A stretch of DNA of 64,000 bases from NCBI GenBank assembly GCA_018136815.1, contig CM030939.1, positions 1,034,113 through 1,098,112 on the forward strand, read 5' to 3'. Source of the DNA: Isochrysis galbana (lineage: Eukaryota; Haptophyta; Isochrysidales; Isochrysidaceae). The position numbers and the translations under genes are program-made. Shown here piece by piece: positions 42,901 through 56,407 of this stretch. The notes under the pieces are model-generated. The model did no database searches, was not told where the DNA came from, and saw only the letters and a program-made list of their open reading frames with translations. Each line of letters begins with the position of its first letter. Position 1 is the stretch's first letter.

Positions 42901-43356
42901 CCGCTCATCACCACAGGCCCGCTCTCCGACTCTAAGGGCGTGGTGCAGATGGCCATCAAGAACAATGTCAAGGTCTTTTATTTCCAGGATAGCTGTGACC
43001 TCCTCGCTGTCCTTGCCGCCGACGGCCGACTTGAGCGCGGTGCCTTCCTCGAGCAGTGGAAAGGAATTGGCCAGGAGCACCGCGTTGAGGTGCACGGGCT
43101 GCAGGGCGCCCAGGCCAACGTTGATGCCGTCTGCGCCAAGCTGGAGGCGGCGTCCGTTTTCTTCATCGCGAGGCGCAAGTTGCCTGACGGCGCCGACATG
43201 GTGTACTTCTCTGTGAAGACACTCAACGGCGTGTTCATGCTGGCGGAGATTGGGTTTCGGCCGGGCACCGCGGCCGCAACTATTGTCATCAAGGCGCAGC
43301 AGCCCCAGTACGTGCCGCTCTTTGGGGAGTCTCTCAAGGCCAAGCTCCTATCGTGA
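39941..43356 (+). CDS. Beta-adaptin, large subunit of the AP-1/AP-2 clathrin adaptor
   Basis: Part of the clathrin adaptor complex that recruits coats and cargo at the trans-Golgi or plasma membrane. Exons: 39941-40097 (start uncertain), 40220-40362, 40601-41479, 41580-41969, 42061-43356; about 954 aa. The armadillo-like trunk is nearly canonical: [111 protein letters not shown] and [25 protein letters not shown] Pro/Gly-rich hinge carries [10 protein letters not shown], close to the clathrin-box LLNLD. The C-terminal appendage is present ([20 protein letters not shown] ... [11 protein letters not shown]). A single beta gene may serve both AP-1 and AP-2, as in several protists. The N-terminal extension before DSKYF (from MTSAPRARP) is atypical; an upstream first exon is possible. 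Confidence 0.95.
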
Positions 43357-45151
<1,795 letters not shown>

Positions 45152-45193
45152 CCCCCCCCCCCTCTCTCTCCCTCTCTCCCTCCCTCCCTCTCT

Positions 45194-45804
45194 CGGGAGG
45201 CAGCGGTAGGGTGCGCGCGACAGCGCCGTTCGTCTCAGCCGCAACCTCAGTGGATGGGGGAAGGAAGGGGAGGACGGCGGAAATAGGTGGTGGGCGGCGG
45301 CGGCTCAGATGGCGAGAACAGGGGCGGTGCGCTGAGCAGCCAGGTGCAGGTCAGGTGGCGGCTGGAGGAGCGGCAAGCGTCGGTGAGAGCCAAAGGTGGT
45401 GGGGCTGGGAAGGAAGAGGGAGGGCGGTCGGTACGGCGCGCCAGTACCGCACAGAGGTGGAGCGCCGGCTTTCATTGGAAGAGGGCGGCAGGGTCGGCGG
45501 CAGCGGCGACCGAAAAGTTGGCAGAGTTGGTCGCTGGTCGCACCTGTGGCAGGCGGCGAGCGTGCACGCGCCAGAGCGCAGTGACAGGAGCGGGAAGGAA
45601 GAACGAGGGCGAGGAGGGTGAGGGCTGGCGCAGCGCTCACACAGAATACAGACGGCGCGGCGTGGGCACCTTTGATGAGGTGGGCACAGTCGGCGGCGGC
45701 AGCATGCTCCCTCCCACCCTCTCCCTCTCCCTTATTTCTCCCACTCTCCCTCCCTCACCTCTCTCTCCCTTTTTTCCCCCCTCTCCCCCCCCCCCCCCCT
45801 CTCC
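45194..45804. other. GC-rich intergenic DNA, no gene recognised
   Basis: Open frames on both strands have no family features. The segment is GGC/GGT-rich, then CT-rich from 45700. Confidence 0.4.
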
Positions 45805-46245
45805 CTGCCTCAGTGTGGAGTCAACTTGTTCAGTGTGTGGAGTCAACTTGTTGAGGGCAGGGTCAACTTGTTAAGTGTGGAGTCAACTTGTTGAGTGTGT
45901 GGAGTCAACTTGCAACTTGTTGAGGGTAAGGTCCACTGCGTTCAGTGAACTTGTCGAGGGTGTGGAGTCAACGTGTCCAGTGTGTGGAGTCAACTCGTTG
46001 AGGGTAGAGTCACCTGGTTCAGCGTGGAGTCAACTTGTTCAGTGTGGAGTCAACTTGTTGAGTGTGTGGAGTCAACTTGTTTAGGGTGGGGGGGTCAACT
46101 TGTTCTGCGTGGAGTCAACTAGTTGAGTGCGTGCAATGAACTTGTTGCGGGTAGAGTCAACTTGCTCAGTGTGCGGAGTCACCTTGTTCAGTGTGTGGAG
46201 TTAACTTCTTCAGTGTCTGAAGTCAACTTGTTGAGGGTGGGCACA
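45805..46245. repeat. Minisatellite, unit about GTGTGGAGTCAACTTGTTGA
   Basis: Roughly 20 degenerate copies of a 20-26 bp unit built on GTGGAGTCAACTTGTT(C/G)AG. Spacing varies and there are internal substitutions. It is not in a reading frame with any recognised gene. Confidence 0.85.
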
Positions 46246-47333
46246 TCGCACATCGCGGCAGGCAGCGTGGGGGCGACTTACCCTTGGTGTTGGCCGCGTG
46301 AGCACACCTCTGTGGCAAGCTGGCGGCTGCCAGAGCAAGGAGTGGGGGAAGGGGGGGGGGAGGGGAGCGGCGCGCGGCGGGCCTCCGCGGCCGCTGCAGC
46401 GGCTAAGTCCCCGGCACCCGCGGGGAGATAGCCGCTGGAGCGAGCCCTTATTGTCATCTTTTGGTACCAGAATCTCACACTGTAAATGGGGTGTCGCGGG
46501 TTAAAGGGGGGGCCTGTACACTCCCCTTTCGTACGCTCCCTATAAGGTTTTTCCGTGCGACTCCCTCTCCGTCGCCACGCCCCGATTCCCTCTTCCTTGC
46601 ATCGACCCGGTCGTTCCGTCTCCCCTTTCCCCTCCCCCTCCCCCTCGCCCCGGCCCCGATCTCTCCGCGGAAGTCCTCTCCCCCCTCTCCTTTCCCGTCT
46701 CTTCCCCGAGCGAGTACTTCCTTGCGAGTTTCCGGCCTCTTTTCGTCTTTGTTTTCCCGCGTGTTTTCCCTTCCCCGCGTGTCTTCTCTCTCGCTGTCCC
46801 GGCTACGCTCTGCGCCATCGCCCGAGCGCCCTCCGTGCCCCTCCCCGTATGCTCTTCGTCTCCGCCCTTGTGCTGCGGCGCTGCGGCACCCCATGTCAAT
46901 CGAGAGTGCGCCCATGGTCTCAGCCCCGTCCCCGTGTGCTCCTTATTGCCCGCCTTCCATGCTCCAAGTGAGCCATGCATCCCATGTTACATCCCATCCC
47001 CCACTCACACCCAGCCATACCACAGCCACCGCTTCACCCAGCCCACCACCACCACAGGACCCTTTTGTAGGATGGCCACTACAGAGCCTCAGCAGCGGTG
47101 GGACGATGGGACGATGTCGAGGCGGGGTATTGTTGGGGCCCTATGTTGCGGTGTGCAAAACTCTCTACGTACTCCTAGCACTCTATACTAGAGATGAAAG
47201 GGACTTGTCAGTGAGACCAAACAACAGAGTAATAAAATATCGCGTCGACGGGAGCTGCACTTTGCATAGTCTTGTCAATCTCTCTTGTTTTGATTTTTTC
47301 TCGTGTCCTCTTCCGGAGTCTCCGGGCGTGCAC
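46246..47333. other. Intergenic region with a long uncharacterised open frame
   Basis: The plus frame 46461-47450 is Ser/Pro/Arg-rich low complexity with no domain and is not supported as a gene. 46480-46560 contains CTATAAGG and a pyrimidine-rich stretch resembling 17230-17560 in composition only. Confidence 0.35.
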
Positions 47334-50055
47334 CTAGCATTTCTTACCGCTCTTGATACGATGATAGGCCAAGAGATATGCGGGGTATGTCCTCTGCGCA
47401 TTAAATTGCAGGAACTCCCGATACCGATCAAGTCTCTGGCCCGACGATGACGACACGAGGTTATTGGCGACTAGATACCGTGTAGACTGAGCGATGAGGG
47501 CATGATAGTGGATTGGTGGTGACGTATCTGGGATGACCGCGAGCTCCCGATCCCGCACTGCCCACACTGATTTGCCTGTGGAATCGTCCTTTTGACCATC
47601 TTGCGTGGTTATGTAGTGCCCAAGAACAACGCGGCAGAGAATGATATAGTATACGTCTCCAGGGTGCCTGTACTGTGAGGAATACAAGGTCTTGTGAAGA
47701 TCTGAGAGGGGATCAGTGGTGCTTCGGCCTTGATACGCTGAATCAATTGTGGCATACTGGTCATTCTTCGCCGGATCTTCAGCCAGGTACAAGCCGTGGC
47801 CGAAGAGACCTCCACAGAATCGTTCGTTGAAGCCATTAGCAAGGAGCGATAAAATGGTTTCTGGCTTTGTGCCGTGGAGCAAGAACGTCTCATTCAGGTC
47901 GTACCGCAAGTTATCCTCCCGCGCTATGCGCCGGAAACCCCGAAGCTTGTCGTGAAGCGGTGAACGGCAGCATTCTTTGGCGCAGCCAATGTACTCGAGC
48001 TTTGCAACGTCGCGTCCGACCAAATCCACTGCGGCAGAGTAGGAATTGAAAAGCGAGTGATTCTCGATACGCCATGCAGCAGCCAGCTTGAGATACTTAT
48101 CGGAACAGTCATCGCATTTCCAGGGACCTGGCGGGACATCCCGACCTACCCCAAGGTCTTCTTGATGGTCAACATCAAAGATGACCTGCAGAGACCTCAG
48201 CACGGCATCGTCCACCGGTATCACCGCATAACCCTGCGTCGAATTGCTGCTCGTCCAGTGCCTCGGCTGAAATTGCCTCAACGACCTTGCATGGTCAATG
48301 CTTCTCTCACCGAGACTACAAGCAATTCGCCGTATCTCATCGCTGCAGCGCTTCAATTCTCGTGTTGTATTATTCGCCAGCTCCTCTGACTGCCTCTTGA
48401 AGTTGTCTTCTAGTTCTTCCAACTTGCCGTTCGCCTCCGCCTTGATGGACTCCATCTCAAACTCAAGACACCCTCGTTGTTTGGCCTTCAACGCCAATTG
48501 CATTTCAAGGTGGCTATTCGACTCCTCTGCCGCCTTTACGGAGAGTGATTCAGCCTCTCGAAAGATCAACCATAGTCCGGTTGCAGGGGGAGTTAGATGA
48601 CACCACGCGAATCCGATGCATGCAAGGAGAAGGAATGCCGGTGCGATCGCAAGCCCTGCTGCCACAGCAGCAGTGGCGATTATAGTTAGCACGTCGAATG
48701 CGAAGAAGGGGAACTTGCGGGATATGCAGATGGCGAGGGCCGACGCTGCTACGACAGGGATGACGCCAAGACTAATGGCGACATGCTTTAGAAACTGCCA
48801 TACAGCAAACACCGCCATTACCACAAGAATCATGGTGATCGCGAGGGGTTGGTTGCGTGCTAGCTTAAATACTAGCCGACCACGACGGAGCAGCAAAGAG
48901 AGCAATGACGTTGCTTTGACCTGGTTCTTTGCTTGATTGAAAGACTTTACGTCGATCTGGCGCAGTACTGCGGCCTCGATGCACACGAAGAACACTGACG
49001 AGATGGGTGGCACGCCAAACACCAAGACAGTGGCACACACTGCGCCCAGCGCGGTCAAAGACGAAACCACAAACACGGACGCGCTGGCTTTCATCTGATA
49101 AAGGTCCACGAGTGCTTGCAAGTGCAAAGTCTCCGGATTTATTTTGGCCAGCTCAGCCTCGAGAGCGATGACCTTGCTGTGCTTGTCACATAGCAGCTGG
49201 TCTCTCCGTTGGCAAATCTCGGCACGGTGCGCACTCTCTTCTTTACGCAGTTTCTCTTCCTCCATTTTCCTCTTCTTTTCAGCATCTTCGGCTCTTTTGA
49301 CCAGAGCCTAAGGTGCCAGGCGTGGCGGTGCGGTTGGCGATGAGCAATCAACTGGCGTACGGGCATATGTGCGAGGGCAGGCCCTGTGTGCTTCCAGCAA
49401 GGAAGCGGGCTCTTACGGTGCTTTCAGCCCTTGAGGTCGCCTTCAGCTCCCGAATTTTGAGCTCGAACTCAGCTGCCCTCCGCTCTTCATCTTCTTCTGC
49501 CCTTTTACGTCGGCTCTGCTTCTTTGCCAGGGCATCCGCTTCCCGCTGTAGCTCGTGGTAGCGTGCTTGCTCCTGGACACTGTTTGCTTCCAAGCGTTGA
49601 CGGTCTCGCTCTGCTTGTTGTGCTTGCGCCGTCGCTGCTTGTGCTTGCGCCGCCGCTTCAGCCCGCTTCTGCTCAACGTCGCTTAAGTCGCGATGCAATT
49701 TTTCAAACTCCTTTTGAATCTTGGCTTTCTTCGCCTGCATCTCTCGCATGACTTTGGCTTCTCGTGCTCGTGTAATGGCACCTCCATGTTGCAGGCTGAG
49801 CTTCTGCCCGCCAGCCACGGCCGCATGCAAGGGAGTCACAACTGCGGCCTTGGTAGTCTTGACGACAGCAACAGCCACCTTCTTCGCCGCCTTCTTCAAA
49901 CCAAGAAAGGTCGATGTGGGTTTCCTGGTTTGTGCGTCGTCCTGCGCCTGATTGCATTCCTGCAGAGATGTGGCAAGCAGGAAGGACAAATCGGCAGACG
50001 CAGGAGGATGTGCGATGGATGAATGGTGCAAGCGATCATGGCAAGAGTCCGACAT
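47334..50055 (-). CDS. Multi-pass membrane protein with C-terminal PARP catalytic domain
   Basis: Two exons, 50055-49417 and 49307-47334, with a strong GTAAGA donor and in-phase join, giving 870 aa. Predicted order: an N-terminal region with a basic Lys/Ala helix (GLKKAAKKVAVAVVKTTKAA); a long Gln/Ala/Glu/Arg coiled coil (about 100-270) that continues smoothly across the splice; three hydrophobic blocks (about 288-327, 368-408, 414-451), enough for four to six membrane spans; a second coiled coil (about 470-545); then a PARP/ADP-ribosyltransferase domain (about 640-862). The NAD-binding His is in LLHGTKPETI (H691) and the Tyr in GHGLYLAED (Y720). The position of the catalytic Glu (YPEYL in tankyrase-type enzymes) reads YPAYL (A856), so poly-ADP-ribose synthesis is unlikely. 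Mono-ADP-ribosylation or loss of activity is inferred. Membrane location (ER or nuclear envelope) is not resolved. Confidence 0.85.
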
Positions 50056-50952
50056 GGCAAAGAGCTCAGCCCGTGCTCACCGGCCTCGCCATTGTTGCGG
50101 GTGACGACGAGGTGCCCTCCTCGCTACGGGTTTCCTCGCGAGCGAGAGAGGGGATGTTCCTGGACTTAGGAAGGGGCCTGGACTTGGAATGGCAGCCCAC
50201 CCTAGCAGCGGCCTACTATCGAATTCTCCCCTCTCTCTTCGGGGGGGGGGGGGTGGAGGGGCCTCCCGGCTTTCCCCGGCACGGCGCGCCGCCTCGCTCC
50301 CTACCTCCCCACCTCCTCGCTCCGCCTTTCCCTCCAGGGCCAGTAGAAGAAAGGCCATCCCCACCATCGCGTCTTGTCCCTCCCCCCCGCCCCCCCGCCC
50401 CCCCCCCCGCGCCGGGGGGTCTCTCCGCGCTCGGCGAGGGAAAGGACACGATCGGGCCACGCGCCCTCCGCCACGCTGCCGCTCTCGGTCCCCCCCCCCC
50501 CCCCCCCCCCCCCCCGCGGGCAGTCCGTATATTCCCCCACCCCCGCTCGATCCGTTCCCCCCCGCGCGCGCTGGTCCCCCCCCTCGCCCCCCCCCCCCGC
50601 CCTCCCCCCCCCTTCCCCCAGCCCCCGCGAGCGCCCCCCCCCCCCCCCCCGATCCCTCCCCTCCCCGCACAGCAGCGGGATGTCCGTCCCCTGTCAAAAC
50701 CCGCGCACCCTCACCCTCCCGCGCTCCTCCTCGCGCGCCCGCCCCTCGCCTTCCAAGGGTGCGGAGAGCAAAACCGGGAACGGGCAAACGGAGGCCTAAA
50801 TAATAATCATATATGTTAACGCCCCCCGATAGCTATATCTATCGGGAGGATTTTTTTTCCCGATCGCCAACAGCCCACCCGATAACTATCGGGGGGGGTT
50901 TTCATGCCCCGGGGAGCTATCGCGTTTTTAAGGCGGGGCTCGTTTGCTATCG
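50056..50952. other. Extremely C-rich intergenic DNA
   Basis: 50230-50770 contains many C and G runs of 8-25 bases; open frames through it are Pro/Arg/Gly low complexity. 50818-50940 has CTATCGGGGG words and CCCGATCGCCAACAGCCC, shared with 43770-43860. Confidence 0.6.
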
Positions 50953-53008
50953 TAGGGCGGTCAAACAGGGCTTTTAACTTCTAAGGGTGAAAATTCACTA
51001 AGTCAAGATTGAGGTTTCATAGCGAGATCTTAGGATATGCTACTGGAAATGGGTATATTAGGCAGAATCTAATGAGAAATATGCAAATTTTCGACGCCAT
51101 TCAACACACAGACCCAAAAACGTTTTTGCGCTCGTGCGAAATCGACGTCGACCACAAAAGTGCACCACAGGTCGCGCTGTGCGACGCGCGCCTGCGTTCC
51201 CCGGGCACGGTTACCCCCGGGCAGGCAGTACAAAACCCTGCGCGGGCGCACGGCGTCGCCTGCGCCCTCCACCTCGCCCCTGCTGGCATCTACTGCCAGC
51301 CCCTCGCGCGCATGCAGTGCGCGGCAGGCCGCGAGCCGTCAAAATGACGGTGCTGCGCATGATGGGCTGCCCCATCACGCGCGGCACCGCCTCAGCATGG
51401 TGGGAAGTGGTGTCTCCTGGCCTCCTGGCCGCGCAGACCCTCGCCAGAGCGGCCACAGGCCGCTTGCGAGGCCACTGGCGAGGCCAGCGACCATCGCTGC
51501 GGCCGCCATCGCGCGCCGCCGCAGGAGAAAAAGATCAACTTGATCATAGTTTTGCCAAATTATAACCTAAGTAATTCTTATTTTAGTCTTCATTTCACCA
51601 GTCCAAGACACATATGAGCACAATACATGACCATCAGCATGCCCAAATGCCAATGTTTCGGTAGCCAACCAGTCTTACCATATGAGACTGTCGAATCATC
51701 GAAAGAAAGGGAGGGGTTGTCTCTCGAAATCGAACGTGAGACGCTTGAAGACACGAGGCTGTCCGTCAATTCAGCACGTCAATGCGAAAACAAAACTACT
51801 TTTTGTGCTCCATGTTGGGATGTTGTGCCATGAAAACGGGCAAACTATTGACTGGCCCGTGCTTGGCGGGCACGACTTGTGTGTCTCCGAACGTGAATGG
51901 CCTTGGAGGTCATCCGTGTGTACAAAAAATTCTTAAAGTTGGCTCGTGATGAGCGCAAAGCAGCCGGTGTCCAATCGTGATTCACGACACGATTGCCCAC
52001 AGAAATCGATCGCAACCATCACGCCTGAAGCTTTCAGGCCGCTGCTTGGCTAGATTACATATTGAATCTACTAGTAGCCAAAAGAACGGGCGGTCAAGAG
52101 CTCGAAATTCGCCCTTCTGCCCAATTTTCGAGCCCTCCGTGCGGAGAAAACTTCTCCCTTTAGACGTCAAACAAAAAGCTATCAATTCTACAGTACTGTT
52201 CGGCCGCGCGTCGCGCCGTCGCAGATCACACTGCAGGCTAGCTTAAATTACATTTCTAGATTGCTACCAGCCCTATGATGCACGTGAAAATCCGAGGAGC
52301 CGACGAAAACATAGAGAGAACACCTGCCGCCGATGCTCTGGATAAGCATTGGCGGCAGGTGTTCTCCCTGCCTCACAGCGTCGAAATACGAGTCGGGAAC
52401 CTGACGTTTGGGGCGGCAAAGGAATTGTAGGTATGGGCCTGGTCGATCTGCGCCAGAGCGGGCGCGATCGGCAGCGCACCTGTCCCGCCAGCGGCCAGCA
52501 AATTTTTGTCGACCAGCGAACAGCATCGAGCGCCATGGCGTCCTGGTGCTCCAGCTCCTCGTCAATCGCGAGCCCGGGCGAATCCTGCGGGGCGAGGGTC
52601 GGGACAGTCAAGGAGCATCCTGTGACAGCCGAATGAGCCGTGTGCGAGCTGTGTGTGGTGCGTATGTGCATGCGCGGACGTCATCGCTGGGGCACCAGGG
52701 TTTGAAATTTGCTTTATAGGCAATATGGGGCGTCGGACCCCTAATTTAAGAGGTGTGTAGGCACCTTTTAGACTAAAGAAACACATCTCTCAGTGGGAGC
52801 GACGTCTAGTTCGGCTCGTGTGAGCCGCCAGAGCGTGTGCAAGGGGGGGGGTCCGACGGGACTTCGCACCGTCTTTTCGGACGAGGATTCTGAAAAGGCG
52901 GGGAGACCCTCCGAGCCGCTCTCGCCGGGGCTTTCCGCTCACGGTCAAAAATGTCGACCCCCCCAATATTAGTACTTAAAAAGCCCTGTTTGACCGCCCT
53001 AGCTATCG
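50946..53008. mobile_element. Non-autonomous hAT-like element
   Basis: The element spans 50953-53001 (2049 bp). The left end, TAGGGCGGTCAAACAGGGCT, is matched by the right end, AGCCCTGTTTGACCGCCCTA; the inverted repeat continues through TTTTAA with interruptions. The TAGGG...CAAACGGGC style is typical of hAT termini. GCTATCG flanks both ends (50946-50952 and 53002-53008), giving a 7-8 bp duplication, though the surrounding DNA has other CTATCGG words. Internal frames (51009-51347, 51627-51833, 52349-52719) encode nothing recognisable, and no transposase lies inside. Fragments occur at 37985-38208 and perhaps 19728. Confidence 0.75.
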
Positions 53009-53274
53009 GCTATCGGGGGCCTAGATGGGAGAAACGTATTCACCGTTTTTCTACGGAGGCGGAAAACAGGCCGTCATTGCCGTTTTTGAAACCCCTTCCC
53101 CTTCCGTTTCTCCATCTGTTTTTAAACGGGCGCACGGGCGCGGAGCGCGGGGGCGCGCGCCAGCAGTGCGGCGGCGCATGCGGCGCGGCGGGCACGTGTG
53201 CGTGAGCGCACGTGTGCGCGATCGCGTTCGGCATTCCTGAGTCCTGAGAGATTCAGATTGAGAGTGGGATGAAT

Positions 53275-53760
53275 GGCTCTATCAAATGAGCAGATTTTGA
53301 ATCGTTTCCTCACTGGGACACGCAGCCTCATCACCAACCCAATCATCCTCTTGGTCACTGTCGTCATCATCGTCCCATTTGACGACATCCGGTGACCATC
53401 CAGCACTTTGCATGCGCATCTGCACATGCATTGATTCATGCGCGAAGACCAACTTATCTGCCACTTGACACTTGATGGGACATGCGTGACCGAGCGACCG
53501 AGCTTGAGAATGAATTTGGCCATACACCGACCAGCCGACCAGTTGCGTTCCGCTGCCGATGCGGCTGTTGGCTGCGACAAAACTTGTTGTGCAAGACTTG
53601 CAAGCATTGGAACATGCTTGCCGTACATTGTCCACCACTGAGACGGTTCCATAGCCTTGGCGTTTTCTATTGCGGACGGCCGAGAAAACGCGCCATCGCC
53701 ATTTTGGAACACGGCAAATTCTCTCTCCACTTGCGCCAGCACTCGTTGCACCACTACAGG
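53275..53760 (-). pseudogene. hAT transposase C-terminal remnant, frameshifted
   Basis: One minus frame reads EPSQWWTMYGKHVPMLASLA, then VLSQPTAASAAERNWS, the hAT dimerisation region of the plant-like DUF659 group. The continuation (VYGQIHSQAR, ADKLVFAHESMHVQM) is in another frame. The switch falls at a TGGTCGGC/TGGTCGG duplication, so the copy is broken. The end is acidic (WDDDDDSDQEDD). It lies just outside the 50953-53001 element. Confidence 0.7.
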
Positions 53761-53770
53761 GGTGTATCAC

Positions 53771-54224
53771 AGAGTGCCGTCATCTACCAACACAATCCAT
53801 CGGTCGTTGCCGCTTACCGATAGAATCGTCTTTACCGATAACTTTGTCTGCCGGATTCCTCTTCATCAAGTCATCAGCCTCCTTCATCATGTGCACCACC
53901 TTCCAGACTCTTCTCCACATAATCATCTGCAGTTGATGCACATCGAGTTCTAGAGTTCCCGAGTCATTTGCACATCGACTTCTAGACCTCGCCTTCATCT
54001 TGGGGATCTCAGCTCACTCTAGATCGACTTAGTGCATCTAAGGAATCTCACCTTCATCAACACCCACGACGCTTCATCGGCTCATACTAAGACAATACCC
54101 GCCGATCGATTCCCTATTCCTATTCTCTCGATTCCTTCTCTCTTCCCTCGCGCGCCTTCCTGTTTGTCTCAAAGTATTATCCAAAGAACCGCGGTAGGGT
54201 ATATGTAAGGCTTTGTGCTCATTG
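53771..54224. other. Intergenic region, nothing recognised
   Basis: Moderately AT-rich DNA. Short frames have no features; it could be the upstream part of the broken hAT copy. Confidence 0.4.
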
Positions 54225-54312
54225 TGAGTGTTGTTGAGACACCGTGGCCCAAAGGTATCTTCGTGAGATCTGCAGTGCCACCAGGTGTCCCAGGTTCTAG
54301 GTTCCACCCCTG
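54225..54312 (+). ncRNA. tRNA-like segment, possible SINE head
   Basis: ACACCGTGGCCCAAAGGTAT contains an A-box-like TGGCCCAAAGG. About 45 bases later AGGTTCTAGGTTCCACCCC resembles a B-box. The spacing suits an RNA polymerase III internal promoter, but acceptor-stem pairing is poor, so this is at best a tRNA-derived repeat rather than a functional tRNA. Confidence 0.3.
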
Positions 54313-54606
54313 TAGCATAAGGCCTGTAAGCCCAGATAACTGGGTATCGTGCTACTCACCTACCCACATCCGATTTCCACTACCCACCTCCATGTGGGTA
54401 GGGGGGGGGCTACTACCCACTGGTTCCGAATAGTGAAAATCCACTATTCAGGATAATCACCCGGGTAGCGGCGGCGGAGCCGCCGTACAGCAGTGCGCAG
54501 TGCGCCGAAGACAGGCCGGCGGCCTCGGCTAGCTCCCTACTAGGAATGTAATGAAACCTTATAGATACGAGCAATGATAATGAGAGAGACCAGTGTTGGA
54601 ATGGGT

Positions 54607-54807
<201 letters not shown>

Positions 54808-54955
54808 TGCATATTACACGCGCACGCATGCACATGCGACAGTACACGGACGCCCAAAACGTACCACGTACCAACGCACGACGCCCTTCTCCTTCCGAAT
54901 CGCACACACCGCACCGGCCACCCAACGTACAAACAAAAGGAAGAAAGGCAGGCGA

Positions 54956-55780
54956 TCAATCGGTATTATGTGATGCGAGAAGGGCATGCTCCAAAGTGTC
55001 GTCACTTTGGCTTGCCTTCAAGTCGTCGTGGAGCTTTCCCGCCTTCGAGAATGCGCGCTCCACACTGGCGGAACTCGCCGGCCGGCCGAGGAATTGCCGC
55101 GCCATCTTTGCCAGCATCGGCAAACCCTGGACGCGTCCAGTCGAGGGGTCCGGCTTGTGCGGGTGGTCGCGTTGCTTCCACCACTTGAGCACGTCCAAGT
55201 TCAAATTCTTCTCCTGTGGGAGTGAAAGGTAATGCTCGAGTTCGTCCGCGATTCCCGGCGTCTCATCCGCAACGGACCCTGCTTGCGCGACGGCAAAGTC
55301 GACCCCGGGAGCCAGCGGCACCGAAAAGATGGAGGTGACTGTCCCGATCTCCTCTTTCCCTTTTGCTTTGGCGAGCGTTGTGGTGTTGGGGTTTGAAGCT
55401 GACGGACTCGCCATCGCAGGCTCAGGGGTGTCAGTCGTCCAATCCGTCTTCCACGCATGCCTGATCGCATCAAGTGCATCACGGCGCTCACTGGCGAGGT
55501 CCAAGCTGAGACCCTGAAATTGATAGTCTTTGAAGCGTGGATCGAGCACCGTCGAGACGTCCAGCTGATCACGCTGGGCGGGCGGCAGCTCGTCCATCCA
55601 GCGCCGTTGCAGGTCGTTGTGGAGCAGTCGCCGACCAGCTCGGACTTGTGGATCTAAATGGCTTGCGCGCATCCACTTCTGTCCCGCCGGCTTCCAAGAC
55701 AAATACAGCGCGCCATCGCCGGTGCCCTCGATAAGTCGGTAAATGCTGGGCATTACTAGAGACACCGTCACATATTTCGA
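54956..55780 (-). pseudogene. hAT transposase, C-terminal part (ZBED-like), N-terminus missing
   Basis: An open frame (continuing upstream to 56098 without recognisable sequence) that becomes hAT-like at SKYVTVSLVMPSIYRLIE. It continues with LDPRFKDYQF and ends with the dimerisation domain: LDVLKWWKQRDH, LPMLAKMARQFLGRPASSAS and VERAFSKAGKLHDDL. The catalytic core upstream of SKYVT, including the zinc-finger BED domain, is absent. The frame is undamaged over 270 codons, so the copy is young or part of a spliced gene whose 5' exons lie elsewhere. It is of a different subgroup from the remnant at 53275-53760. Confidence 0.75.
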
Positions 55781-56052
55781 GCGGCAGAGCGACGCGCTCG
55801 CGACTCGCGAGTCGGTGCTTGCGCTTGCCGCGGAGTCTTGTCTTGAGTGAGCGCTAGTCCCGTCCCTTTGTCTTTGGCCCGCGCCGCACCCATAAAAAAT
55901 TGTTAAAATTAAATACAGCCTTTTAACAACCACAACAACCATAAGAACAACATTCCGTAATGACCGCACGCCATGACATCGCAGTTTAACGATCGGCACG
56001 TGGGTGGGTGGGGCGTGAGGCAAAAGACAAAAGACGCAAGAGCACTTCCGAA
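55781..56052. other. Upstream flank of the hAT transposase remnant
   Basis: The minus-strand frame stays open, but the translated sequence is hydrophobic low complexity without transposase features. Confidence 0.35.
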
Positions 56053-56407
56053 GAGGAGGGCGGTGCAGACAAAAGACAAAAGATAAATGCGAAACCATGA
56101 AGATATGCACACTGTTAGTTGGCCAAGACCAAAAAGGTAGAAGCCCGACGCGTTGGTCATCCGCTTATAGGCCGTTAACGATTCGTGAGGCTCGTGCACG
56201 GCCTTGCGCTATGCCCAAAGGATTAGGGAGCGAGGAGGGCGGTGCAGACAAAAGACAAAAGATAAATGCGAAACCGTGAAGATATGCACACTATCAGTTG
56301 GCCAAGACCAAAAAGGTAGAAGCCCGACGCGTTGGTCATCCGCTTATAGGCCGTTAACGATTCGCGAGGCTCGTGCACGCTTGCGCTATGCCCAAAGGAC
56401 TAGGGAG
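56053..56407. repeat. Tandem duplication, period 179 bp
   Basis: Two copies, starting at 56053 and 56232, of GAGGAGGGCGGTGCAGACAA...AAAGGA(C/T)TAGGGAG with about 95% identity. Shared text includes AGTTGGCCAAGACCAAAAAG and GCGTTGGTCATCCGCTTATA. The right-hand copy contains the stop codon and last codons of the leucine-rich-repeat gene. Confidence 0.9.

Noticed and set aside
46461-47450. A 329-codon open frame
   Set aside because: Ser/Pro/Arg-rich low complexity in pyrimidine-rich DNA, with no domain, signal or splice support.
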